From Chloroflexota bacterium (GTDB lineage Bacteria > Chloroflexota > Dehalococcoidia > Lucifugimonadales > UBA3495): a stretch of 64,000 nucleotides of DNA. The translations under genes and the position numbers were made by a program. Location of the stretch: assembly GCA_009840165.1 (NCBI GenBank), contig VXOG01000028.1, positions 153,937 through 217,936 of the forward strand. The letters run 5' to 3'. The notes below the pieces were generated by a model. That model had not been told where the DNA came from. It was given only the letters and a program-made list of their open reading frames with translations, and did not search any database. Positions 24,587 through 32,899 of this stretch are shown here, one piece after another (position 1 is the first letter of the stretch; each line of letters opens with the position of its first letter).

Positions 24587-26005
24587 TCATTCCTGACCTT
24601 CTACGGTCGGTGGGGACGCGACGAATTCAACGGTGAGCATCAAACCTCGCACTGCGACCACCCGGATTTGACTGCCCTCCCGGATAGTCGCGCCATCGTC
24701 GCTGATGGCGGACCACGTTTCGTCACCCAGGTTCACTATTCCCCTGGGATTCAAAACCCGCGTAACACGCCCGGTTTGCCCCAGGAGATGCCCGGTGGAA
24801 CTGCGTCCGTCACTGTCCGATAACCCCCCTCCGGCAACCACGGCGCGGCGTCCCAACACCCGAGATGAAATGGCCTCGTAGGCGAAATAGCCGGCGATGA
24901 GGGCGAAGAAGCCACCGACGCCCACCAGCACCCAGTGACTCACCGACACGTCGGGGAAGTTTACGGGCACCTCACCGCCACCAAAGCCGCCGAAAAGCAA
25001 CAGGCCGCCGATGACAAGACTAACTACAGCGCCGATTCCTAAAGCTCCGAAGCCGGACACGAAAATCTCCAACACGGCGAGCACGACCGCCAGCGCGATG
25101 AACGCGACCCCTGCCCAGTTGAACGGAAGGTTGCCCAATGCCAGGAATCCCAGGCCAAGACAGATGACGCCGGCGATGCCGGGACCGATAGTGCCCGGTG
25201 TCATCAGCTCGAACACCAGGCCCAGGCTACCCAGGCTGATGAGAAGAAAGGCGATGTTGGGGTTGGCAATGAAATCGACGAACCGCTCGCGCCATTGCAT
25301 CTCGACCTGCTGCAAGTCGTAGTCCGTCAACTCCAGAACACGCTGACCTGAGACGGTGACGACATCCCAGCCGTCCAACTGTGCCAGCAAGTCCGGCAGG
25401 TCATCAGCCAGCAGGTCAATTATGTTGGCCTCCAACGCTTCGGAAGCGGAGTAAGACGCAGCAGTGCGAACGGTTTGCTCCAAGGGGTCAGGGTTTCGGC
25501 CTCGCTCCTCGGCGATGGATCGAATCAACGCGGCCGCGTCGTTGGTCACCTTGTCGGCCAAGGTTTCGCCGATGTCCTCGCCACTGCCGGAGACGGGCGT
25601 GGCCGCCCCGATATTGGAGCCGGGAGCCATGGCGGCGATGTGCCCGGCGGCGGTGATAAAGGTCCCGGCGGAACCGGCCTGAGCTCCCCGCGGCGATACA
25701 AACACCACTACTGGAACCTCGGACTCCAGCAGCGTCTCGACGATTTCGCGCGTGCTGTCGTACAGCCCGCCCGGAGTGTCCAGTTCGATGACCAACAGTT
25801 GCGCGTCGGCCTCAATGGCGGTGGCCACGGCGCGGGCGATGACCCGGGACTTGACCGGATTGATGGTGTCTTCAATCCGCAGAACGAACACTGCCCTGGA
25901 TTGAGCCTCAGCGGGGACAAAGTGCAAGAACGTTCCGAATACGCCGGCGCAGACGAGCGCCGAGCATATAACTAGAACCACAGGATTCGGCTTACGTACC
26001 CGCAT
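24587..26005 (-). CDS. NfeD-family membrane serine protease (long form)
   Basis: A 472-residue protein with a signal-like N-terminal helix, a ClpP-class protease domain (residues about 40-230), four or five membrane helices and a C-terminal OB-fold NfeD domain. LDTPGGLYDSTREIV and SPRGAQAGSAGTFIT (nucleophile Ser in the AGSAGTF segment) plus a Lys in ETLADKVTND fit the Ser/Lys dyad. RVTRVLNPRGIVNLGDETWSA marks the OB domain. It precedes the slipin gene by 57 bp. It probably degrades slipin or other membrane substrates at the periplasmic or outer face. Confidence 0.92.
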   Translation of the reverse strand: MRVRKPNPVVLVICSALVCAGVFGTFLHFVPAEAQSRAVFVLRIEDTINPVKSRVIARAVATAIEADAQLLVIELDTPGGLYDSTREIVETLLESEVPVVVFVSPRGAQAGSAGTFITAAGHIAAMAPGSNIGAATPVSGSGEDIGETLADKVTNDAAALIRSIAEERGRNPDPLEQTVRTAASYSASEALEANIIDLLADDLPDLLAQLDGWDVVTVSGQRVLELTDYDLQQVEMQWRERFVDFIANPNIAFLLISLGSLGLVFELMTPGTIGPGIAGVICLGLGFLALGNLPFNWAGVAFIALAVVLAVLEIFVSGFGALGIGAVVSLVIGGLLLFGGFGGGEVPVNFPDVSVSHWVLVGVGGFFALIAGYFAYEAISSRVLGRRAVVAGGGLSDSDGRSSTGHLLGQTGRVTRVLNPRGIVNLGDETWSAISDDGATIREGSQIRVVAVRGLMLTVEFVASPPTVEGQE

Positions 26006-26072
26006 GATCGATCACCCGGTTTCATCATCGGGCCGAATGCAACGTATGTCAATCGTTGGCGCGGGTGCAATA

Positions 26073-26467
26073 GTGAGCAGGTGAATACGAAAGGATGCAG
26101 GTTAGGCGGTTGCGCTGGCAATCCGAATTGCACAGTAAGGCCGCCCCGGTAGCCGACCGCTGTGCCGGCGAACCTGGTGGTCAGCATCGCCGAAAGCTGA
26201 GGGTTGGCGGCTTAGATTTCGTCCTCAGATTCCAGCGACATTCCCCGGGCGCCAGTGGACGGCTTGGGTCCAGCGGCTCGTGCCAGATTTCCCGCACCAC
26301 GGCGTACACCGGCGGCGACCCGACCCGCAGCAACGCGCCCAGGGGCGGGGCGTGGTGCAGTTCATAGCACTGCACTGCGCCTCGATGCGCTGCGAGTGCG
26401 AAACCTCCACCTCGCCGACGCGCTGCCCAGTCTTTGTGTCCGTCATGGTAATCTCGGCCACCGTCAA
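26073..26467 (-). pseudogene. HAS-barrel domain protein, degraded
   Basis: Reading on the minus strand from 26467, three frames together give one recognisable protein. It starts MTDTKTGQRVGEVEVSHSQR; after a 5-bp tandem duplication (GCACT twice at 26367-26376, plus strand) the frame shifts and continues YELHHAPPLGALLRVGSPPV and PLDPSRPLAP. A second shift near 26245 leads to MSLESEDEI, a TAA, then AANPQLSAMLTTRF, VGY and AQPPNLHPFVFTCS. This order matches HAS-barrel proteins of cyanobacteria and Chloroflexota (LPPQPPRIH...FV...C). At least three lesions make it a pseudogene; an assembly error would not explain all of them easily. Confidence 0.6.
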
Positions 26468-26787
26468 CCCTCGCGCTACTGGATTTTAACACGCAGGCGT
26501 GATGGCAAGCCAGCTCGTTCCCATACTGCGGAAGCAGGGCCCGGAATGTGCAGGTACTCCCTGATCTTTGGAAACTCCGGTTTCGTAAAGTTTCTTTGAG
26601 GTGAACATTGCAGGTTGCCCGTAACATCCCGAAATCGAGCCCCATACCGGAGCCAAAGTGAAACCCGCATCAGCGTCGGGTAGAATTGGCGGAGGTTGGT
26701 TGGCTCAAGCACAAGACAATGAGCCGCCGCCGCTCCCCGGTGTCCAAGCCGCTAATGGGCCCCATCCGGTCAAAGCTAAACCAATGA
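26468..26787. other. Intergenic stretch without recognisable gene
   Basis: This 320-bp stretch lies between the start of the broken HAS-barrel gene and the truncated RCC1/GLUG gene. I see no convincing coding frame, RNA or repeat. It may hold the lost 5' part of the RCC1/GLUG gene, because the downstream frame begins in mid-repeat. Confidence 0.4.
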
Positions 26788-28253
26788 AAGTTTTCGCGCG
26801 GGGTGGCCTGCTGGGGACATGATTGGTCCGGGAAAGGCACCCCGCCGAATGCAACCTTTCAGCAGGTCAGCGCCGGCGGGTGGCATGCCTGCGGGTTAAA
26901 GACTGATGGCGGCGTGGTCTGCTGGGGCGCTGAGGCGCGCGGCAGCGCCGGGGTGGACGGTGGCCAACGGCAAGTTGGCGGTGATTATGACGCCGATGGC
27001 GAAGGCCTGATCGAGGTGTCCAACCTTGCGCAGCTCGACGCCGTGCGGCACGACCTGGACGGCCACGGCTTTCCCGCGAACGAAGCGTCGAGCGTTGCAT
27101 ACTACGCGGCTTTCCCCGATGCCCCAGCAGACATGGGCTGTCCGGCCGACGGCTGTGTGGGCTACGAGTTGGTCGCCAACCTGGACCTCGACGCCAACTG
27201 CAACGTCATGGCCGATGCGGGCGACGCCTAGACGCCTATTGGAACGACGGCGCGGGCTGGATACCCATCGGGGTCGGCGCCGACGAGTTGGGCTCCTCAA
27301 AGTACGACCCATTTGACGCCCTGTTCGACGGCAATGGGCACACCATCGCAAACCTGTACATCAACCGCAAGGGAAGCCGCCACCCGCACGGCTTGTTCGG
27401 ACCAACTGGCGCCGGCAGCCGTTTCCGCAATGTGGGTTTGACGCTAGTTGACCTGGCTGCTGGTAGCAGTGCAGGAGGGTTGGTTGGCAGCAACCGCGGC
27501 ATCATCGAGAAGGGCTACGTAATGGGCGTTGTGACGGGAGAGAACCGGGTTGGCGGCTTGGTTGGATACAACCGCGGCGGGATCATCATCGACAGCTACG
27601 CCTCTGTCGCCGTAGCGGGTACAAGCGAATTCGGTGGCCTGGTCGGGGGCAGCAACGGCATCATCGCCGGCAGCTACGCTGTCGGTGACGTGTACGGGTC
27701 TAATCCCGCTCCACCCGTAGTTGCGGCCGACGAATTACCGCGCCCTAACACGGTGCATCGCTACTCTTGGGGTGGTGGGTTGGTGGGGTCCAACGCCGGC
27801 GTGGTAATGGGCAGCTACGCTACAGGCAAAGTAATCGGAACAAATGCCATCGGAGGGTTGGTAGGTGAAAACGCCGGCCTGGTTACCGACAGCTACGCCA
27901 TGGGGGAAATAGGAGGCGCGAAAGAGGTGGGTGGGCTGATTGGCCGGAACTTCGGTGCGGTGGTCAAAACATATGCCACCGGCAGGGTCTTCTTTGGGTT
28001 TAAGCCTGGCGATTATATTGGCGGCCTCGTCGGAAAGAACGATGGCCTCGTGTACTCCAGTTATTGGGACACCCGAACGACCGGGTTGGAGTGGAGCGAT
28101 GGTGGACAGGGGTATGAGACCGACGAGTTGCAATCCGAGACGGGAGAGGGCTTCATTTACCAGCTTTGGAACTTCATGCTCTGGGATTTTGGCACGTCCA
28201 GCCAGTACCCGGCGCTTAAGTACCGCAGTTTGGACCTAGCAACCCAGAGGTAG
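26788..28253 (+). pseudogene. RCC1-repeat/GLUG-repeat surface protein, truncated and frameshifted
   Basis: The frame opens in the middle of an RCC1-like repeat (VACWGHDWSGKGTPPNATF, then VSAGGWHACGLKTDGGVVCWG) with no start codon. A linker of the type DADGEGLIEVSNLAQLDAVR follows. An 8-bp tandem duplication, GACGCCTA at 27223-27230 and 27231-27238, introduces a TAG and shifts the frame; removing one copy restores GDAYWNDGAGWIPIG. After it come FDGNGHTIANLYINR and seven GLUG repeats of 24-35 residues (GGLVGSN...SYATG pattern), then a C-terminal WD-rich end. Intact relatives are extracellular or cell-surface proteins. The N terminus and signal peptide are missing here. Confidence 0.75.
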
Positions 28254-28439
28254 CCGTTGAGCATCTCTGGTTCGCCGCTTAGCCGCGCTGGCCTGATCAT
28301 GCAACTGGTGTAGGACGTTCCGGCGCATTAGCTCTCGAGTAGCGAAATCGCCTCAATAGTAAGACAGGCCGTTTGACGATGGCAGGGGAGTGCCAATACA
28401 ATGCGGGCAATTCGGACATCAAGAGGAGCGCGAATTTCG

Positions 28440-29300
28440 ATGGATTATCAGTACATCTTGTACGACAAGGAAAGGGTATCGCGGTTTGAGGGCAGTGGGG
28501 ACAGACGACGTGAGAAGGTGGGCCATGTGGCGTTCCTGACGATGAATCGGCCCGAAGTGTTGAACGCGATGAACCGTCAGCTCACCGGCGAGTTGCACGA
28601 CGCCGTCAACGCCGCCAACGAAGACCCGGACATCGGTTGTATCGTGATCACCGGGGCGGACACGCACCCCCGCGTGCCGGCTTTCACCGCCGGGGGCGAC
28701 ATTCACCAGCAGCGCGAAGATCAGGCGGCATTGAACGCAGGGACTTTGACGCGCGATGACATGGACGTCCAATCCTCGAAGCGGCAACGGGGCAGCTACG
28801 AAGTAAGCGCTTCTGCCAAGCCGGTGATTGGGATGATTAACGGGTTGGCCTACGGCGGTGGCGCCGTGTTGTCGTCCTCATTGGACATCCGGATCGGCTC
28901 GGACGCGGCCCGCTTCAGGTTCCTCGCCGCCGCTTATGGCCGGATCAATTCGACCTGGACACTGGTGAACCAGGTAGGTTGGCCCCAGGCCAAGGAATTG
29001 CTGTTCACTGCCCGCATCGTGGAGGCGGAAGAAGCCTACCGCATCGGGCTATTGAACCACCTGGTTCCTGCCTATCGCCTGCGTGAGAAAACGATGGAAG
29101 TCGCCACGCAGATCGCCACCAACGATGTGCCCTCTGTGATAGGGATCAAGCGTCTGCTGCTCCAGCACATGGGGGGGTCGCTGGAAGATCAGTGGGCGAA
29201 CGAAAGGGATTTCACCACCAACGTCCTGCGTGGAACATTGGCGGAAGAAGCGTTCCCTGATTTCCTGGCACGCCGGGGGCGGCCGGTACGGAGTGCCTAG
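28440..29300 (+). CDS. Enoyl-CoA hydratase/isomerase family protein
   Basis: A 286-residue crotonase-fold protein. HVAFLTMNRPEVLNAMNRQL, an oxyanion-hole segment FTAGGDIHQQ, PVIGMINGLAYGGGAVLSS and a C-terminal helix are present. The two catalytic Glu of classical hydratases are not seen where AAYGRINSTWTL replaces the usual P-E-(V/I)-x-L-G-L-x-P-G-G-G-G stretch, so hydration of enoyl-CoA is doubtful; a different crotonase reaction is possible. The ATG at 28440 follows GAGGAG; another ATG at 28401 would add 13 residues. A terminator follows at 29325. Confidence 0.85.
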   Translation: MDYQYILYDKERVSRFEGSGDRRREKVGHVAFLTMNRPEVLNAMNRQLTGELHDAVNAANEDPDIGCIVITGADTHPRVPAFTAGGDIHQQREDQAALNAGTLTRDDMDVQSSKRQRGSYEVSASAKPVIGMINGLAYGGGAVLSSSLDIRIGSDAARFRFLAAAYGRINSTWTLVNQVGWPQAKELLFTARIVEAEEAYRIGLLNHLVPAYRLREKTMEVATQIATNDVPSVIGIKRLLLQHMGGSLEDQWANERDFTTNVLRGTLAEEAFPDFLARRGRPVRSA

Positions 29301-29324
29301 CGGCACCACAATCTGATAAAACGC

Positions 29325-29357
29325 AACCCCTCCCTGTGAACCTTCGGGAGGAGTTTT
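29325..29357 (+). terminator. Terminator between convergent genes
   Basis: CCTCCC (29329-29334) pairs with GGGAGG (29346-29351), extended by AAC/GTT after a C-A mismatch, and TTTT follows. It lies just after the enoyl-CoA hydratase-like gene, before the stop of the opposing gene at 29361. Confidence 0.55.
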
Positions 29358-29360
29358 CGA

Positions 29361-29756
29361 TTAGCGATTTCGGTAACGACGTTGCAAGTGCAGCGGAAGC
29401 AGGTCGGTATCCCCTTCCCAGGCGATGTTTCCCCTGGAATCAATCACTGAGTAGGCTATCGGTTTGCGTGGCGCTGGACTGGTCTGGGCGCTCTTACGGC
29501 GGCGTTCAGGTTGCTCCGCAAGCAGTCCGGTGTCACCTTCCCACGAGACATCGCCGTGGGAATCCACCACGGTATAGGATACGGGCCGTGACGTTACGGC
29601 TTGATCCTCCCGGGGTATGGCATAATCCAGGTAGCGGGTGGTAAGCGTATTGGCGATGGGCTGCACCGGCGACATCACTCGGATCACTATCGGCTGATCC
29701 AGAATATTCTCTATCATCCGGTTAACGCGGTTAATATTGTTCTGTACGATTGGCAC
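29361..29756 (-). CDS. Unknown protein with two copies of a VIDSRGxIAWEGDT motif
   Basis: I do not recognise this 131-residue protein. It contains two similar blocks, PVSYTVVDSHGDVSWEGDTG and PIAYSVIDSRGNIAWEGDTD, about 45 residues apart, separated by an Arg/Lys/Pro-rich linker. The first 45 residues (NRVNRMIENILDQPIVIRV) look amphipathic. There is no signal peptide. A GTG start at 29756 is preceded by GGAGG four bases upstream. It starts 39 bp after hisB and is the last gene of the histidine run, so it is probably expressed with it; a role in histidine synthesis is not shown. Confidence 0.55.
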   Translation of the reverse strand: MPIVQNNINRVNRMIENILDQPIVIRVMSPVQPIANTLTTRYLDYAIPREDQAVTSRPVSYTVVDSHGDVSWEGDTGLLAEQPERRRKSAQTSPAPRKPIAYSVIDSRGNIAWEGDTDLLPLHLQRRYRNR

Positions 29757-29795
29757 GTTTCCTCCATGACGGCGGGAGTAGGACTATAGTATATC

Positions 29796-30413
29796 CTAGC
29801 CATCCAGGGTCCCCTTGGTGCTCGGAACCTGGTCGATGGCACGGGGGTCGGGCTCCACAGCGTCGCGGAGGGCCCGGGCCAGCGCCTTGCACAACGCTTC
29901 AGCCTTGTGGTGAGGACTAACGCCGGCAAGGACTTTGGCATGGAGGTTGATACGAGCTTCAATGGCAAAGGATTCGAGAAAGTGAGCCACCAGGTCGCCG
30001 GACAACGATTCCACCACGCTATCGTTCAGCGTGGTATCCACTACGGTGTAGGGCCGACCACTCCAATCCACAGCGACCATGACCAGTGTTTCGTCCAGAG
30101 GAACTATGGCATGGCCCATCCGACGAATCCCGCGAGGCTCTCCTAGAGCCTGCCCAAAAGCGCGCCCCAGCATGATGGCGGTGTCCTCAACCAGATGGTG
30201 CCAGCCAACGTGGGTGTCGCCCTGGGCCCGCAGGTCTATGTCAAAGAGACCGTGCCGGGCGATCTGGCTGACCATGTGATCCAGGAAACCGTTACCAGTG
30301 TCCACGGCATAACGCCCGGTGCCATCAAGGTCAACGGAAATGGATATGCTGGTTTCGGCAGTTTCTCGCTCCAACGTGGCGGTGCGGACTGCTCCAGCAG
30401 GCGGTGTCGCCAT
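29796..30413 (-). CDS. hisB: Imidazoleglycerol-phosphate dehydratase
   Basis: A 205-residue manganese enzyme that dehydrates imidazole glycerol phosphate to imidazole acetol phosphate. GFLDHMVSQIARHGLFD, HHLVEDTAIMLG, MGHAIVPLDETLV and SPHHKAEALCKALARAL carry the metal-binding His and Glu residues. It has only the dehydratase domain; the histidinol-phosphatase domain of enterobacterial HisB is absent. Its ATG lies 2 bp after the hisC stop, so the two are coupled. Confidence 0.95.
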   Translation of the reverse strand: MATPPAGAVRTATLERETAETSISISVDLDGTGRYAVDTGNGFLDHMVSQIARHGLFDIDLRAQGDTHVGWHHLVEDTAIMLGRAFGQALGEPRGIRRMGHAIVPLDETLVMVAVDWSGRPYTVVDTTLNDSVVESLSGDLVAHFLESFAIEARINLHAKVLAGVSPHHKAEALCKALARALRDAVEPDPRAIDQVPSTKGTLDG

Positions 30414-30415
30414 GG

Positions 30416-31510
30416 TCAGTTCGCCCCTAGAATTTCGCGGAAGCCCGATACCACAGCGTCGGTTTCTTCCGGCTTACCTACGCTGGAACGGATGTAGTCC
30501 CGCAACAGGTCGTTATCGAAATACCGCAGGAAAACCCCTCGCCGGCACATCGCCTCATATACTTCCCGTCCGCGTCCGTCGGGCATTTTGCACAGGATGA
30601 AGTTGGCCTGCGACGGCCAAACGGTGATGCCGGGTATTTCGCGGAGCAAGCGGTACATCCGGGCCCGTTCTTCAACTATGGCATCGACCCGTTCCAGCAG
30701 GTTCCGAGTGTCGGCCAGCGACGCCAGCAAGGCAACCTCGGCGGCAAGGTTGACGTTGTACGGCGGTTTGACGCCCATCATGGTGGCGGCCAGCTCCGGG
30801 TCCATGGCGCCGGCGCCTATGCGGAGGCCAGCAAGCCCGGCCCATTTGCTGAAAGTGCGGAGAACCACCAGGTTCCGGTATTCGGGCAACAGGTGCATCA
30901 GGGTCTGCCCGCAGAAATCGTAGTAGGCTTCATCTGCAACCACCAAAAGGCCGGTGTCCAGCAGAGCTCGGGCTTGGGCTTCGGTAACCAGGTTGCCCGT
31001 GGGGTTGTTGGGGCTGGGGAAGAAGATGGCCTTCGTCCGCTCGGAAATCGCGCCCTTGATGGCCTCGATGTCTATGTCAAAGTTTTCGTCTCTCGGTATT
31101 GAAACAGCCTCCGCGCCGGCGACGTCGGCGGAGAACGAGTACATGCCGAACGTGGGCACCGGGATGATGATTTCGTCCCCAGGAGCCAGGAACATGCGCA
31201 TCAACAAATCAATGATTTCGTCGCTGCCGTTGCCGGCCACGATGTTGGCCTCGGCAACTCCGAGGTATTCGGACAAGGCGGCGCGCAGGCGGCGCTGGTC
31301 AGGGTCCGGGTAATGGTTGTAGTCCCGGAAGGTGCCGAGGGCTTCCGCGACCTGGGGCGAGGGGCCGTATGGATTCTCGTTGCCGTTCAGGCGAATCACC
31401 TGATCCAACGGCACGCCGGCCTCTTCAGCCAGAGTCTCGCTGGGCGATACGCCTTGATAGGTCTTCAGCCGGCTGATGTGGGGCAACAGCAATTCTTCTA
31501 TGTCAGGCAT
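30416..31510 (-). CDS. hisC: Histidinol-phosphate aminotransferase
   Basis: A 364-residue class I/II PLP-dependent aminotransferase acting on imidazole acetol phosphate. RLNGNENPYGPSP near residue 39, NGSDEIIDLL, PNNPTGN, VADEAYYDF and RTFSKWAGLAGLRIG (PLP Lys) are all present. It lies 42 bp after hisD and 2 bp before hisB. AAGGA about ten bases upstream of the ATG is a weak ribosome binding site. Confidence 0.95.
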   Translation of the reverse strand: MPDIEELLLPHISRLKTYQGVSPSETLAEEAGVPLDQVIRLNGNENPYGPSPQVAEALGTFRDYNHYPDPDQRRLRAALSEYLGVAEANIVAGNGSDEIIDLLMRMFLAPGDEIIIPVPTFGMYSFSADVAGAEAVSIPRDENFDIDIEAIKGAISERTKAIFFPSPNNPTGNLVTEAQARALLDTGLLVVADEAYYDFCGQTLMHLLPEYRNLVVLRTFSKWAGLAGLRIGAGAMDPELAATMMGVKPPYNVNLAAEVALLASLADTRNLLERVDAIVEERARMYRLLREIPGITVWPSQANFILCKMPDGRGREVYEAMCRRGVFLRYFDNDLLRDYIRSSVGKPEETDAVVSGFREILGAN

Positions 31511-31552
31511 CGTTCGGCAGTCCTTCTGCGCACTACGGGTTTCGTGGGGTGA

Positions 31553-32899
31553 TTATGGAGCTTTGGCGGCAGCCAAATGGTCCAGACGGGCCTGGACAGC
31601 CCCTGCGTGGCCCGGCAGGCCCTCCGCCTCCGCTATACGAACGGCGGCAGCCCCAAGGGCCGAAAAGTGCTGGGGGCTGAGGCCGACCACAGGCATGGTT
31701 CGTACGAAATGGTGAACACTGAGGGCGGAACTGAAACGGGCGGTTCCACCGGTGGGCATGACGTGAGACGGCCCCGCGATGTAGTCTCCCATCACTTCGG
31801 GCGAGAACTCGCCGAGGAAAAGGCCGCCAGCGTTTCGGATCTGTCCGGCCCAGGCCCAGGGGTCGGCAATCATGAGGCAAAGGTGTTCGGGAGCGATGCG
31901 GTTGGCGACCGCGATCGCTTCGTCAAAATCGTCCACCAGTACGATGCAACCTTGCCTTTCGAGGGAGTGCCGGATGGTATTGGCCCGAGGGTTGGAGGCG
32001 ATTTGCGCGTCCAGTTCGGACTCGATGGCATCCACCAGTTCGTTTGAGTCGGTCACCAGGATCGCAGAGGCCATCGGGTCGTGTTCGGCCTGGGCGATGA
32101 GGTCGGCGGCGCAGAAGACTGGGTTGGCGGTTGCGTCGGCGAGCACGATGGTCTCGGTGGGGCCGAACACGCCGTCGATGTCGACCTGGCCCTGCACCAT
32201 CCGCTTGGCGTAGGCTACGAATACGTTGCCGGGGCCACAGATTTTATCGACCTTTGGAATGCTCTCCGTACCGTAGGCCAGCGCGCCGATCGCCGGCACT
32301 CCCCCGACCTGGTACACCGCATCCACGCCGGCGATCCGGGCGGCCGCTAGAACCGTCGGGTTCAGCGGTTCGTTGCCGCGGCGTGGCGTGGTCAGCGCTA
32401 CCTCCTTGACGCCGGCAACCCGCGCCGGTATCGCGGTCATCAACACGGTGGACGGGTATGCAGCCGTGCCGCCGGGAGCATAGAGTCCGACCCGCTCCAG
32501 CGGGCGCACCAACTCGCCCAATCCGTCGCCTAAATCAACCCAATCACGGGGCAGCGTAGCCTCATGGAACCGCATGATTCGCTCGGCCGCCATCTCCAGG
32601 GCCCGTTTTAGATCGTCGGGAGTCGAACGCCAGGCATCTTCCAGCTCAGACGCCGGGACTTGCAACTCGTCAAGGTCCGCGCCATCCAATAGGTTGGCGT
32701 ACCGACGAACGGCGTCATCGCCTTCGGCTCGAACGTCTCGGAGCATCTGCAGTACCGACGACTCCGGCGTCGCATCGGGCCCGAATAGTTCCCGCGTGCG
32801 CCGCAACGCCTCGTCAGGCAGCGAGGACAAGTCCAGCGGGTCAATGCGGGTGAGGACCGAATCGGCGGCGGTCAATCCGCGAACCTGTTTAAGTTGCAC
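31553..32899 (-). CDS. hisD: Histidinol dehydrogenase
   Basis: A 448-residue zinc- and NAD-dependent enzyme that oxidises histidinol to histidine in two steps. GLYAPGGTAAYPSTVLMTAI, VDKICGPGNVFVAYAKR, the catalytic EH region RIAPEHLCL and GPSHVMPTGGTARFSS are diagnostic. The start is a GTG at 32899, and the first 11 bp overlap the end of the zinc-phospholipase-like gene, indicating translational coupling. Confidence 0.96.
   Translation of the reverse strand: MQLKQVRGLTAADSVLTRIDPLDLSSLPDEALRRTRELFGPDATPESSVLQMLRDVRAEGDDAVRRYANLLDGADLDELQVPASELEDAWRSTPDDLKRALEMAAERIMRFHEATLPRDWVDLGDGLGELVRPLERVGLYAPGGTAAYPSTVLMTAIPARVAGVKEVALTTPRRGNEPLNPTVLAAARIAGVDAVYQVGGVPAIGALAYGTESIPKVDKICGPGNVFVAYAKRMVQGQVDIDGVFGPTETIVLADATANPVFCAADLIAQAEHDPMASAILVTDSNELVDAIESELDAQIASNPRANTIRHSLERQGCIVLVDDFDEAIAVANRIAPEHLCLMIADPWAWAGQIRNAGGLFLGEFSPEVMGDYIAGPSHVMPTGGTARFSSALSVHHFVRTMPVVGLSPQHFSALGAAAVRIAEAEGLPGHAGAVQARLDHLAAAKAP

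Noticed and set aside
26225-26645. Separate short genes in the minus-strand frames upstream of the NfeD gene
   Set aside because: The frames join into one HAS-barrel sequence interrupted by a 5-bp duplication and later lesions, so they are parts of one pseudogene.
27470-28060. Regular repeats that could look like a CRISPR or tandem DNA array
   Set aside because: They are protein-level GLUG repeats of 24-35 codons with diverged DNA, not direct repeats with spacers. No CRISPR array or cas gene is seen in the window.
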